Origin: a gamma proteobacterium SS-5
GTDB taxonomy: Bacteria > Pseudomonadota > Gammaproteobacteria > Chromatiales > Chromatiaceae
Direction of reading: 5' to 3'
Length of the DNA: 64,000 nt
Assembly (NCBI GenBank): GCA_009497875.2
Contig: CP032508.2
Span: 310,001 to 374,000, forward strand
Shown one piece after another: positions 27,608 to 35,855 of the stretch. The position numbers and the translations under genes are program-made. The notes below the pieces were generated by a model. It worked only from the letters and a program-made list of their open reading frames with translations, was not told the DNA's origin and did no database searches. Within the stretch, counting starts at the first letter, position 1. Each line of letters opens with the position of its first letter.

Positions 27608-28486
27608 CTATTCCAAACTCTGTTGCAGCCGGTTTTGCACCCGGGCGGCATTGAGTTGTTCGGGGTTGAGGATCTCGGGGTAGAGACGCCAGTGGTGCTC
27701 CAGCGACTGGGCCTGGATGTGCAGTTGATGCTCCAGCCAGTCGCGCTGGGTTTCGCTCAAGCCCTGCAGGGTCAGCAGGCTGGGGGCGACCCAGGCGAAG
27801 TAGTCCTGCACCAGCCTGGTGTGCTCCGCATCGGGCCAGTGAGGGGTCAGCAGCAGGGCGGGAAAGGCCTCGGCGGAGAGTTCCTCGTCGTGCTCGCGGA
27901 TCAGGCCGCTGCCATCGCTTTGGCGCTCCACCCAGTGCTTGTGGATGTTGAAGCCGGCCCGGCGCTTGACCTGGCTCTCCACCGGCGCGGCCTGGGGATA
28001 GCGGCGCTGGCTGGGCAGGCCCTCGCCGCCCAGGGTGCATTGCCAGCGACGCGGTTCGGGCGAGGGTCTGGCGCTGCCGGGCAGGCGGCTGTCGAGCAGG
28101 GCCAGTGGGCGGCCTTCGGGGTCGAGCAGCCACAGCTCCAGGCTGTCGGCCAGGGCGAAGGGGATCTGTCGGGCGTCTTCGGCCACCCGCTCCATCAGTG
28201 CATCGCCGATGCGGGTGAGTTCGCCGTCGTCGAAATCGGGGGCCAGCGGGCGCTTGACCAAGCCCTCCTCCTCGGACCAGAGGCCGTAGCGGCAAAAACC
28301 GCTGCTGTTGGATTCCCGATTCAGAGACCCCCATCCGCCGCTCATGCTGATGTGCACCTGCAGGTCCCAGACCACGCCGTTGGAGCTGATGGCCCGGCCC
28401 TGGTCAGCCTCGATCACCTGCAACACCCCGAGAAAGGGGTTGACCCTGCGGATGGCGTAACAGCGTGTCTCGCCGGGGGCAAGCAT
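27608..28486 (-). CDS. Hypothetical protein, last gene of CarH-side operon
   Basis: A 292-residue soluble protein that I do not recognise. It starts MLAPGETRCYAIRRVNPFLG, has a beta-rich first half with many Gly/Ser/Trp (ISMSGGWGSLNRE), and a helical second half with HPHW/QHQL-like acidic helices. It contains three cysteines, without a metal-site spacing, and no signal or membrane segment. Its start overlaps the stop of the 60-residue gene (TGATG), which shows translational coupling. It completes a run of six minus-strand genes with gaps under 60 bp from 31795 down to 27608. Confidence 0.78.
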   Translation of the reverse strand: MLAPGETRCYAIRRVNPFLGVLQVIEADQGRAISSNGVVWDLQVHISMSGGWGSLNRESNSSGFCRYGLWSEEEGLVKRPLAPDFDDGELTRIGDALMERVAEDARQIPFALADSLELWLLDPEGRPLALLDSRLPGSARPSPEPRRWQCTLGGEGLPSQRRYPQAAPVESQVKRRAGFNIHKHWVERQSDGSGLIREHDEELSAEAFPALLLTPHWPDAEHTRLVQDYFAWVAPSLLTLQGLSETQRDWLEHQLHIQAQSLEHHWRLYPEILNPEQLNAARVQNRLQQSLE

Positions 28487-28668
28487 CAGAGCCCGAGCCG
28501 TTGGCGGACCCGCTGCATGAGCCCATCGGCCAGTTCCTGCAATTCGGGGGGGATCACCTCGTAGAGGTATTCCAGCTCATCCAGCACCCTATTCAACTGA
28601 TCCTGGTCGAGTCGCTCCAGCTGGCCACTCACCTGTTGCAGGTAGCCGTAGGGATCGACGCCGTTCAT
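28486..28668 (-). CDS. 60-residue protein of unknown function
   Basis: A small acidic, leucine-rich, helical protein (YLQQVSGQLERLDQDQLNRV, then YEVIPPELQELADGLMQRV). Its ATG overlaps the stop of the HNH-like gene (ATGA at 28665-28668) and its stop overlaps the next start, so it is translated in chain with both neighbours. Such coupling argues strongly for a real gene despite its size. It may act as a binding partner of one neighbour; this is inference. Confidence 0.72.
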   Translation of the reverse strand: MNGVDPYGYLQQVSGQLERLDQDQLNRVLDELEYLYEVIPPELQELADGLMQRVRQRLGL

Positions 28669-28961
28669 TGCAGAACCTCAGCCTGAGGGCTCTGATCGTA
28701 CTCGGCCTGAAGGTGATCCGGGTTGACGCAGAGGCGGTTGCCGCAGGTCTGTCGCACCCGTACGCCCGGCGGGAGTTCCTCGTGGTGGGCGATGAAGCTG
28801 GCCTGTGCGGCACTGACCGTGCGCCGACCCTGGGCGTCGCTGATCATCATGCGGCCGTGGCCACTGTTGGCGATCTGCCCCTGCCACTCCCAGCAGCTGG
28901 TGTCCGGATTGATCTGCACCTGAAGTCGGATCAGGCCGCGCAGGCGAAGGGATGAGTGCAT
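28665..28961 (-). CDS. HNH-nuclease-like protein with substituted catalytic histidine
   Basis: The 98-residue protein has the zinc-finger frame of phage-type HNH nucleases: CWEWQGQI (about 22-29), GHGRMMI, and the C-terminal VRQTCGNRLCVNPDHL. In active members the position before TC is usually histidine (the general base); here it is glutamine, while both cysteines and the HL histidine remain. It may bind DNA without cutting it. ATG 28961 has GGAGGT 7 bases upstream; a longer in-frame start at 29129 would run back into the glutathione peroxidase gene. It lies 28 bp after that gene and overlaps the 60-residue gene. Confidence 0.75.
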   Translation of the reverse strand: MHSSLRLRGLIRLQVQINPDTSCWEWQGQIANSGHGRMMISDAQGRRTVSAAQASFIAHHEELPPGVRVRQTCGNRLCVNPDHLQAEYDQSPQAEVLQ

Positions 28962-28989
28962 GGCAACTACCTCCGATAGTCCGCCAAGG

Positions 28990-29544
28990 TCAAAGGGCGG
29001 CCTCGATGGCCCGGGTGATGGTCTTGCCCAGGGGTTCTTCACGGCTTTGCCAGCTGCCGACCAGGCGTCCCTGACGATCGAGCAGGTATTTGTGGAAGTT
29101 CCATCTGGGTGTCTCGCCGGAGGCCTCACCGAGGGCGCGGCAGAAGGGGTGGGCCTTGCCGGCCTTGACCGAGGTCTTGCCGTACATGGGGAACTCCACC
29201 CCGTAGGTCAGGCGACAGAAGGCCTTGATGCTCTTCTCGTCGCCGGGCTCCTGGTTGGCGAAATCATTGGAGGGGAACCCCACCACCAGCAGGCCGCGCT
29301 CGCGGTAACGGGCATAGAGTTTCTCCAGGTCATCGTACTGATCGGTGAAGCCGCAGCGGCTGGCGGTGTTGACTACCAGCACCACCTTGTCGCGGAACTG
29401 CTGGCAGAGGTTGTCGACCTGGTCGCTGTCGAGGCGGTGGTGCTCGTAATCGGCCCCGGTGTGGCAGACGGGGGCTTTCTCGGACGCCTGTACCGCCCCG
29501 AGCAACCCGGCGAGGGCAAGCAGTGTGATTATCGACTTGAACAT
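28990..29544 (-). CDS. Exported glutathione peroxidase-family protein
   Basis: The 184-residue protein begins with a cleavable signal peptide (IITLLALAGLLGAVQA). It then shows the thioredoxin-fold GPx motifs VVNTASRCGFTDQY (peroxidatic Cys, not selenocysteine), VGFPSNDFANQEPG and PRWNFHKYLLDRQG. It reduces peroxides with thiols, and the signal peptide places it in the periplasm. It lies in the operon diverging from the CarH-like regulator, so light-triggered defence against peroxide is a reasonable inference. Confidence 0.92.
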   Translation of the reverse strand: MFKSIITLLALAGLLGAVQASEKAPVCHTGADYEHHRLDSDQVDNLCQQFRDKVVLVVNTASRCGFTDQYDDLEKLYARYRERGLLVVGFPSNDFANQEPGDEKSIKAFCRLTYGVEFPMYGKTSVKAGKAHPFCRALGEASGETPRWNFHKYLLDRQGRLVGSWQSREEPLGKTITRAIEAAL

Positions 29545-29599
29545 GGGGTATCCTCCGGCGAGTTTGCAGGGTTGTTCGCGACCTTTCTGCTATCGGGCA

Positions 29600-30826
29600 T
29601 CAAGCCTGACGGTAGGCCCAGACCAGATAGAGCGGGTCGGCGAAGGCCGACTTGCCGTAGTGGGGGTCGTCCTCGGGCCGTGGCAGGCCGCGCAGGGAGA
29701 GGCTGTGCAGATCTGCGAAGTCGTTTTCGAGGAAATACTCGGAGACCAGTCCCATGCGCTCGAACTCGTGCAGGTCGCTCCACAGGGCAATGCTCTTGGT
29801 GGGGAACCAGCGGTTGGAGAAGCTGACGACGCAGATACCGCCGGGGCTGAGCACCCGGTGCACCTCGGCAAATACCTGCAAGGGGTCGGTCAGGTATTCC
29901 ACCGAGGCGCTACAGATCACGGCATCGAAGCTGGCGTCGGTGAAAGGCAGCACCGGCTTGCGGTTGAGGTCCTGCCGCAGACAGCGGTCCAGACGCGGGT
30001 TGGCGTCCAGCTCTTCCGCGTTCATGCCCAGACCGGTGACCTGCTCGAACTCCATCTCCGGCGGCAGATGGGAGTCCCAGCTGGCCATCAGGTCGAGTAC
30101 CCGCTGGCGTCCGCCAAGCAGCTGCCGGTACTGCCCCTCCAGCTCCCTCAGGCAGCGCCGGTCCAGGTGCTGCACCATGCGCGACAGGCTATAGAAGATG
30201 CCATCGGCGTTGTAGTCCACCCGGCGCAGGGCATCCTTGCTGAGAAACCGGGTCGGCCCCTGGCTTGAGCGCACCTGCATGCCCGGGCCGAGCAGCATGT
30301 CGTTGATCACCTCATTGCAGCGGCCACCGTGCTCGTCGCCGGTCGGCTGGAGGTCGATAATCTCGGCCTGAATCCTGGCATTGTAGCGGGCCATGGGGTG
30401 GCTGAGGTCCACCTCCAGGCCATCCGGGTCGGTATCGAGCACGCGCATGGGCTGCATGTTGCCACGGAAGATATCGCTCACCCCGGCGATCATCCCCTTG
30501 GGATAGAAACGGCCGATTTGTGGCTCCAACCGACTGCCATCCAGGCGACGGCCGTGGAACCGATCGGCCTTGATGCGCATTGGCTTGCGCGTCTGCCAAT
30601 CGCCGAGTTGCTCGCATTTGGCCAGATCGAGCCGGGTACTGGCGCGGCTGCCTTGGGGCTGCTCTCTCAGGCCCTGTTGCAGTTCCGGCGGCAGCAGGTC
30701 CAGATCCCGCCAGACGTTGAATTTGGGTACATGCCAGATCTCACTGTGTCGGCCCTGCTCGCTGCGCCAATCGGCGCGAAAGGCCAGGTGGGCCAGGCTG
30801 TGCTGGGTCAGTCGGGGTTCGCTCAT
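29600..30826 (-). CDS. FKBP/SlyD-like domain fused to SAM-dependent methyltransferase-like domain
   Basis: A 408-residue protein of two parts. The middle (about 100-165) has FYPKGMIAG..IFRGNMQPMRV and GLEVDLSHPMARYNARI, the pattern of SlyD-type FKBP domains (HPLAGKxLxF). The C-terminal part (about 235-405) is a Rossmann methyltransferase of the Methyltransf_11 kind: RVLDLMASWDSHLP, FDAVICSASVEYLTDP, VLSPGGICVVSFSNRWFP. The SAM motif I is unusual because the GxG is replaced by MAS. It may be a chaperone-coupled methyltransferase; the substrate is unknown. Operon position: 18 bp after the DUF523/DUF1722 gene and 55 bp before the GPx gene. Confidence 0.75.
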   Translation of the reverse strand: MSEPRLTQHSLAHLAFRADWRSEQGRHSEIWHVPKFNVWRDLDLLPPELQQGLREQPQGSRASTRLDLAKCEQLGDWQTRKPMRIKADRFHGRRLDGSRLEPQIGRFYPKGMIAGVSDIFRGNMQPMRVLDTDPDGLEVDLSHPMARYNARIQAEIIDLQPTGDEHGGRCNEVINDMLLGPGMQVRSSQGPTRFLSKDALRRVDYNADGIFYSLSRMVQHLDRRCLRELEGQYRQLLGGRQRVLDLMASWDSHLPPEMEFEQVTGLGMNAEELDANPRLDRCLRQDLNRKPVLPFTDASFDAVICSASVEYLTDPLQVFAEVHRVLSPGGICVVSFSNRWFPTKSIALWSDLHEFERMGLVSEYFLENDFADLHSLSLRGLPRPEDDPHYGKSAFADPLYLVWAYRQA

Positions 30827-30844
30827 GATGGGTGCTCCTGGGAT

Positions 30845-31795
30845 TCAGATCGGCCCCTGGGGTGCCAGATGATCGGGATAGGGGGCAAACAAATGCTGCT
30901 CCGCCAGCCACTCATGGGGGTGGCGGCGCAGGTGATGGCGCAACAGGGTGAGGGGGGCCTGGAGCGACACCCGCTGCTCGCGATAGGCCTCGAACAGCTC
31001 CAGCAGCTCACGCTTGTCTTCCGCGTCCAGTTGCTGCTTGAAGAAGCCCATGACATGCTGCAATACATTGACCATGCGGCCACGGCTTGGGGTCAGGGTC
31101 ATCACCTGCATGAAGCGCTGGAAATAACGCCCCGCCCGCTCGGCCTGGTCGTTGCGGTCAGGGTCGGCCACCAGTTGGCCCAGCTCGCGGTAATAGCTAT
31201 CGCCGCGGGCCATCAGCTGGAGCTTGTGGCTGGCGTGAAACCGCTCCAGGGCGGCCTTGTCACTCTGTATATCGGCCATGCTTCGCCAGCGATGGTGGGC
31301 AAATACCCGCTCAAAGAAGCCATCTCGCAGATGCGGGTCGTTGAGCCGACCTTCCTCTTCCAGCGGCAGCAGGGGCAGGTTCTGCTGGAGAAATCGGGCA
31401 AACAGGCCGGTGCCCTCGCGGACCTTGTGGCCGGTCTCGGCGTCCTCCACCGAGAGGCGCTCCAGGCCACAGCTGGGCGAGGACTTCTTCAGGATAAAGC
31501 CATCCAGTTGCACCAGCCGGGACCGCTGAAGCCGGGCAAACTCCTGCATCTGCTCGGTATAATCCTGCGCCGCATCCCGCGTCTGCACCAGGCGTATCTG
31601 TCCCTGCCGCCGCCGCAGATGGAGGGTCGGTCGGGGCACCGGCAGGCCGATGCCGGTTTCCGGGCAGAAGGCCTCAAGCTCGGCGAATCGGGCCAGGCGG
31701 TCGGTCACCAGCTGATTGCGGCAATGACCGCCGTCGTAGCGCACCGCCTGACCCAGCAGGCAGGCGCTGACGCCGATCTTGGGCTTGTGGTTCAT
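30845..31795 (-). CDS. DUF523-DUF1722 protein (YbgA-like)
   Basis: The 316-residue protein joins a DUF523 domain (IGVSACLLGQAVRYDGGH; ILKKSSPSCG with conserved cysteines) to a C-terminal DUF1722 domain (about 190-310, YBGA type, SLQAPLTLLRHHLRRHP). In E. coli ybgA lies beside the photolyase gene phr, and here too the family sits next to phr, divergent from the carH-like regulator. That recurring association suggests a role in light response or DNA repair, though none is proven to my knowledge. It is the first gene of the six-gene minus-strand operon. Confidence 0.88.
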   Translation of the reverse strand: MNHKPKIGVSACLLGQAVRYDGGHCRNQLVTDRLARFAELEAFCPETGIGLPVPRPTLHLRRRQGQIRLVQTRDAAQDYTEQMQEFARLQRSRLVQLDGFILKKSSPSCGLERLSVEDAETGHKVREGTGLFARFLQQNLPLLPLEEEGRLNDPHLRDGFFERVFAHHRWRSMADIQSDKAALERFHASHKLQLMARGDSYYRELGQLVADPDRNDQAERAGRYFQRFMQVMTLTPSRGRMVNVLQHVMGFFKQQLDAEDKRELLELFEAYREQRVSLQAPLTLLRHHLRRHPHEWLAEQHLFAPYPDHLAPQGPI

Positions 31796-31834
31796 CGGGC
31801 ACCTCGTGCAATCTGATCTTGAGCAAATTATTAG

Positions 31835-31852
31835 ACAAAATTTAGATTTTGT
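31835..31852. promoter_or_regulatory. Palindrome in carH/ybgA intergenic region, candidate operator
   Basis: ACAAAAT-TTAG-ATTTTGT is a perfect 7-bp inverted repeat in a 93-bp AT-rich divergent promoter region, unlike the GC-rich surroundings. A second related pair (TTTGTG at 31848, CACAAA near 31868) overlaps it. Both the CarH-like gene and the operon starting with ybgA read outward from here, so a repressor binding this site could control both directions. Confidence 0.5.
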
Positions 31853-31888
31853 GCAAATATTTTTTTACACAAACCACAGAAGAGCGGC

Positions 31889-32767
31889 ATGGACCACTTC
31901 CCCATTCGCATCATTGCCGAGCTAAGCGGCGTCCCCGCCACCACCCTGCGCGCCTGGGAGCGCCGTTATGGCCTGCTCCAACCCGGCCGCGCACCATCGG
32001 GGCACAGGCTCTACACCCCGGCGGACCTGGAACGGGTGAAGCGGGTGGTGCGCCTGCTGGATGCCGGGCTGCCCATCCGCGAGGCGGCAAAGCAGGTCAA
32101 GCAAGGCCGGGATGGCGCGCTGCCCAGCCACCCCAGAGAACACTGGCAGGTGCTGCGGCGGCGGCTGCTCAACTGCCTGGGTGGCTTTGACCAGCAGAAA
32201 CTGGACGGCCTGTATAACGAGGCCCTGTCCCTATACCCCTTCGACCTGGTCTGTGAGCAGCTGATCACCCCCCTGCTGCAGGCGCTGGCAGAGCGCTGGC
32301 CGCAACGGCCCGCAGCCATCGCCGAGGAGCATTTCTTCAGCGCCTATCTGCGCAACAAGCTGGGCTCGCGCCTGCATCATGAGGCCCCGCGCAGCCGGGG
32401 CCGACCCCTACTGCTGGCCTGCGTACCGGCTGAGCGCCACGAGATCGGCCTGCTCATGTTTGCCCTGGCCCTGCTCGGGCGCGGCTACCGGGTCATCTAC
32501 CTGGGGCCGGACCTGCCCCTGGAGCAGATCGGCCCCGTGGTGGAGCGCACCGGCGCGGTGGCCGTGGTGCTCTCCGCCACCACCCGAATGCCGGACCTTT
32601 CTGCCCTGAGTGAGCTGATCGACCGGCTCGGCATACCCCTGTGTCTGGGCGGTGCCCAGGCCGAGGCCCAGGCCGAGCCGATCCGCGCCTGCGGTGCCTA
32701 CCCCATCGGCGGCCAGATCCCCCTGGCCCTGAGCCTGATCGAGCAACTGGCACCTGCCCATGGCTGA
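31889..32767 (+). CDS. CarH/LitR-like MerR-family B12-dependent photoreceptor regulator
   Basis: The 292-residue regulator has an N-terminal MerR helix-turn-helix (RIIAELSGVPATTLRAWERRYGLL is the general region, residues 7-30), a helical linker, and a C-terminal cobalamin-binding Rossmann domain. The linker carries W137-x9-E147-H148, the W-x9-EH signature of CarH-type photosensors. The Rossmann domain has ExHxxG with H184, the lower cobalt ligand. These proteins bind adenosylcobalamin, form tetramers on DNA in the dark and fall apart in light. The residue after W137 is proline where T. thermophilus CarH has H132, which in that protein ligates cobalt after light. It overlaps phr by 8 bp and diverges from ybgA. 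Confidence 0.88.
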   Translation: MDHFPIRIIAELSGVPATTLRAWERRYGLLQPGRAPSGHRLYTPADLERVKRVVRLLDAGLPIREAAKQVKQGRDGALPSHPREHWQVLRRRLLNCLGGFDQQKLDGLYNEALSLYPFDLVCEQLITPLLQALAERWPQRPAAIAEEHFFSAYLRNKLGSRLHHEAPRSRGRPLLLACVPAERHEIGLLMFALALLGRGYRVIYLGPDLPLEQIGPVVERTGAVAVVLSATTRMPDLSALSELIDRLGIPLCLGGAQAEAQAEPIRACGAYPIGGQIPLALSLIEQLAPAHG

Positions 32768-34187
32768 CCCCTGCCTATCACCAGATGCGCCCTCGGCAAT
32801 CGCCCCCAGGCGCGTGCTACACTGGTTTCGCCGTGACCTGCGCCTGGCCGATAACCCGGCCCTGGAGGCTATCGGTCAACGCGGCGACTCGCTACTGGCG
32901 GTCTATATCCACGCCCCCGAGGAAGAGGCCCCCTGGCAGCCCGGCGCGGCCAGCCGCTGGTGGCTGCACCACAGCCTGGCGGCGCTGCGCGATCGCCTGG
33001 CCCGGCAGGGTATCTGCCTGCTGTTTTTTCATGGAGAGACAGGCCCTATCCTGAGTCGGCTCTGCGCCCAGCTGGGGATAGACACCCTCAGCTGGAACCG
33101 CCGCTACGAGCCCCGACTCTGGCAGCGGGATCAGCTGCTGGCCGAGGCCCTCAGTGCCCAGGGGCTGGCCCTGGAGGCATGGGATGACGGCGTACTTTGC
33201 CCGCCGGGGCAGCTGCTCAATCAACAGGGACGGCCCTACCGGGTGTATGGCCCCTTCATGCGCCGCCTGCGCCTGTTGACCGACAGCGCCCCGCTGCCGC
33301 TGGGCCCACCGCTGCCGCCCCGGCTGCGGCCCCTGCCGCTGGATCAGGCCCTTGCTCCGGGTTGTAGCCTGGAGCAACTGGGCCTGCTCGATGCCCAACC
33401 CTGGCATGAAAAACTGCATGACCACTGGCAACCGGGGGAGGGTGCCGCCTGGGCACGGCTGGAGGGGTTCTTGCAAGCCCCCATCGACCACTACGCCGAG
33501 GACCGCGACCGCCCCGACCGGGCCGGTACCAGCCGCCTCTCGCCCCATCTGCATTTCGGCGAGATCAGCCCGCAGCGGGTGCTGGGCAATGTGCAGCCGC
33601 TGCTGGCCGGTGAGGGCGGCGGCCGGCCCGGGCAGTCGGCCGAGCGTCTGTACAACCAGCTGGGCTGGCGTGAGTTCGCCCGCCACCTGCTGTGGCATTT
33701 TCCGGATAGTGATTTGCAGTCTCTGGATGGCCGTTTCGATGCCCTCTGGCAGGAGGATGCCGAGTGGCTGCGACGCTGGCAGGACGGCCGCACCGGCATC
33801 GCCCTGGTGGATGCCGGCATGGCCGAGCTGTGGCAGAGCGGTTGGATGCACAACCGGGTACGCATGGTGGCGGGCTCATTGCTGACCAAGAACCTGGGCA
33901 TCCCCTGGCAGGCCGGGGCACGCTGGTTCTGGGATACCCTGGTGGACGCCGATCTGGCCAACAACAGCCTGGGTTGGCAGTGGATCGCCGGTTGCGGGGC
34001 CGATGCCGCGCCCTATTTCCGCGTCTTCAACCCCCAGCTGCAGGCCAAGAAGTTCGACCCCCAAGGCCGCTATCAGGCCCGCTGGCTGGGCAGCGACCCC
34101 CTGCCCGAGCCGATCATCGATCTCGCCAGCAGTCGGACCCAGGCCCTGGCCAGATACCAAGGGATGCGGCAGTCCAATCCCGCCTGA
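32760..34187 (+). CDS. phr: Deoxyribodipyrimidine photolyase
   Basis: The 475-residue flavoprotein is a class I CPD photolyase. The N-terminal antenna domain starts VLHWFRRDLRLADNPAL. The C-terminal FAD domain shows GTSRLSPHLHFGEISP, QLGWREFARHLLW, GIALVDAGMAELWQSGWMHN and NNSLGWQWIAGCGADAAPYFRVFNP. It repairs UV-made cyclobutane pyrimidine dimers using blue light. Its ATG lies 8 bp inside the end of the CarH-like gene, so both are co-transcribed and light control of repair is expected. Confidence 0.95.
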   Translation: MADPCLSPDAPSAIAPRRVLHWFRRDLRLADNPALEAIGQRGDSLLAVYIHAPEEEAPWQPGAASRWWLHHSLAALRDRLARQGICLLFFHGETGPILSRLCAQLGIDTLSWNRRYEPRLWQRDQLLAEALSAQGLALEAWDDGVLCPPGQLLNQQGRPYRVYGPFMRRLRLLTDSAPLPLGPPLPPRLRPLPLDQALAPGCSLEQLGLLDAQPWHEKLHDHWQPGEGAAWARLEGFLQAPIDHYAEDRDRPDRAGTSRLSPHLHFGEISPQRVLGNVQPLLAGEGGGRPGQSAERLYNQLGWREFARHLLWHFPDSDLQSLDGRFDALWQEDAEWLRRWQDGRTGIALVDAGMAELWQSGWMHNRVRMVAGSLLTKNLGIPWQAGARWFWDTLVDADLANNSLGWQWIAGCGADAAPYFRVFNPQLQAKKFDPQGRYQARWLGSDPLPEPIIDLASSRTQALARYQGMRQSNPA

Positions 34188-34852
34188 CCTGGGGTGGAAG
34201 GCCTGACAGCCAGCGCCGCAAACTGACCTGCCACCACCCTGCCCTGGACCTATCGATCCGATTGGCTGAGGTTTGTGGATCATCGGGAGTAACTACTCAG
34301 ACCCTCAAGCCCCTCGCCCCTTTGAGGAAACCACTGTGGTAGAGAGTTGGTCTCCCCCTTTGCAAAAGGGGGATTGAGGGGGCTTTTGGCGCTGCTAGGA
34401 GCCTGTCGGGTTTAGGATGCGCCTACTGCGCCGGTGGGAAGAACGGCCCAGAATTATTTTAAACATTGGCCCCGATTTTTCGTTGCGTAGGGAAACTTAG
34501 CGCCTCAAAATCGTGAAAATTTGTTCTCGTTCTCCCACCTTGCTCGCTACGGGCACCTAAACCCGATAGTTACGCGGGAGCTGAAGAAATCCCCCCTGCC
34601 CCCCTTTGAAAAAGGGGGGAGATTTGAATAGCCCCCCCCTTTGTGAAAGGGGGGGTTGAGTAGCCCCCTTTGTAAAGAGGGGATTTGAATAGCCCCTTTG
34701 TAAAGGGGGGCATTTGCACCTCTCCTTGGGGATGAGAGTCGGCGAGTAGTTACCCTGGCAGGGTCTTGGGGCCGCATCCGGTTTCAGCTTCCGCTTGAGC
34801 CGGGTTAGGATAGTGGCCGAAGCCATGATCCAATCACCCCAGGAGCAACCCC
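34188..34852. repeat. 665-bp gap with G/C-run hairpin repeats
   Basis: No gene is visible. A single G/C-run hairpin lies at 34352-34382. A cluster of at least four lies at 34588-34712, in which CCCCTTTG(T/A)AAAGGGG units alternate with ATTTGAATAGCC. The word GCTAGGAGCCTGTCGGG (34395-34411) resembles CTAGGAGTCTGTCGAAG (16863-16879). The end (34788-34810, CCGCTTGAGCCGGGTTAGGA) resembles the hemE leader. Confidence 0.75.
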
Positions 34853-35839
34853 ATGCGTACAACCCATCTTCCGATCCCCCGCGCACTGATCTCTCTGGCC
34901 CTGGGCCTGTGCCTGGCACTGCCGGGCCTGGCCTCTGCCAGCAACTTCATCACCATAGGCACCGGCGGCGTCACGGGCGTCTATTACCCCACCGGCGGGG
35001 CCATCTGCCGCCTGGTCAACAAGGGCCGCAAGCAGCATGGCATCCGCTGCTCGGTGGAGTCCACCGGCGGCTCCGTGTATAACCTCAACAGCATTCGCGC
35101 CGGGGAGCTGGATATGGGCGTGGTGCAGTCCGATTGGCAATACCACGCCTATCACGGCAGCGACCGCTTCGCCGCGCGGGGGCCGGACAAGGCGTTGCGC
35201 GCGGTGTTTTCGGTCCACGCCGAGCCCTTCACCCTGCTGGCGCGCAAGGACGCCAACATCAACACCCTGGACGACCTCAAGGGCAAGCGGGTGAATATCG
35301 GCAACCCCGGCTCCGGCCAGCGCGGCACCATGGAGGTGGTGATGCAGGCCAAGGGCTGGAGCAAGGACGATTTCAGCCTGGCCTCGGAACTCAAGGCCGC
35401 CGAGCAGGCCCGCGCCCTGTGCGACAACAAGATCGACGCCATGGTCTATGTGGTGGGTCACCCCAACGGCTCCATCAAGGAAGCCACCACCTCCTGCGAA
35501 ACCCGCCTGGTGCCGGTCACCGGTGCCGAGATCGACCAGCTGGTAACGGCCAACGCCTATTACCGCAAGGCCGTCATCCCCGGCGGCATGTACAGCGGCA
35601 ATCCGCAGGACGTCAACACCTTTGGCGTCGGTGCCACCTTTGTCTCCTCCACCCGCACCCCGGCCGACACCATCTATCAGCTGGTCAAGGCGGTGTTCGA
35701 GAACTTCGACGACTTCCGCAAGCTGCACCCGGCCTTTGCCAACTTGGATAAGCGGGCCATGGTTCGCGACAGCCTCTCCGCGCCCTTGCACGAGGGGGCC
35801 GAGCGCTATTACCGGGAAGCGGGATTGCTGACAGACTAA
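34853..35839 (+). CDS. TAXI-family TRAP transporter solute-binding protein
   Basis: The 328-residue periplasmic protein has a signal peptide (to about ASA, residue 29) followed by ITIGTGGVTGVYYPTGGAIC, the TAXI family signature, then RCSVESTGGSVYNL and GKRVNIGNPGSGQRGTMEVV. TAXI proteins deliver ligands (glutamate-like compounds are reported for some) to fused 4TM-12TM permeases. No such permease gene adjoins it; the separate TRAP permease pair of the window lies 18 kb away and is of the DctQM kind. Ribosome site: GGAG 10 bases before the ATG. Confidence 0.93.
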   Translation: MRTTHLPIPRALISLALGLCLALPGLASASNFITIGTGGVTGVYYPTGGAICRLVNKGRKQHGIRCSVESTGGSVYNLNSIRAGELDMGVVQSDWQYHAYHGSDRFAARGPDKALRAVFSVHAEPFTLLARKDANINTLDDLKGKRVNIGNPGSGQRGTMEVVMQAKGWSKDDFSLASELKAAEQARALCDNKIDAMVYVVGHPNGSIKEATTSCETRLVPVTGAEIDQLVTANAYYRKAVIPGGMYSGNPQDVNTFGVGATFVSSTRTPADTIYQLVKAVFENFDDFRKLHPAFANLDKRAMVRDSLSAPLHEGAERYYREAGLLTD

Positions 35840-35855
35840 GGCGGCCCAGATGGCC

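Noticed and set aside
28665-29129. Longer 154-residue start for the HNH-like protein
   Set aside because: The extra 56 residues are read inside the glutathione peroxidase gene; ATG 28961 has GGAGGT at the right distance.
31889-32767. Pro in place of the CarH His132 as proof of a light-blind regulator
   Set aside because: The main light-sensing signatures W-x9-EH and ExHxxG are intact, and to my knowledge this histidine acts only after photolysis and is not essential for the response.
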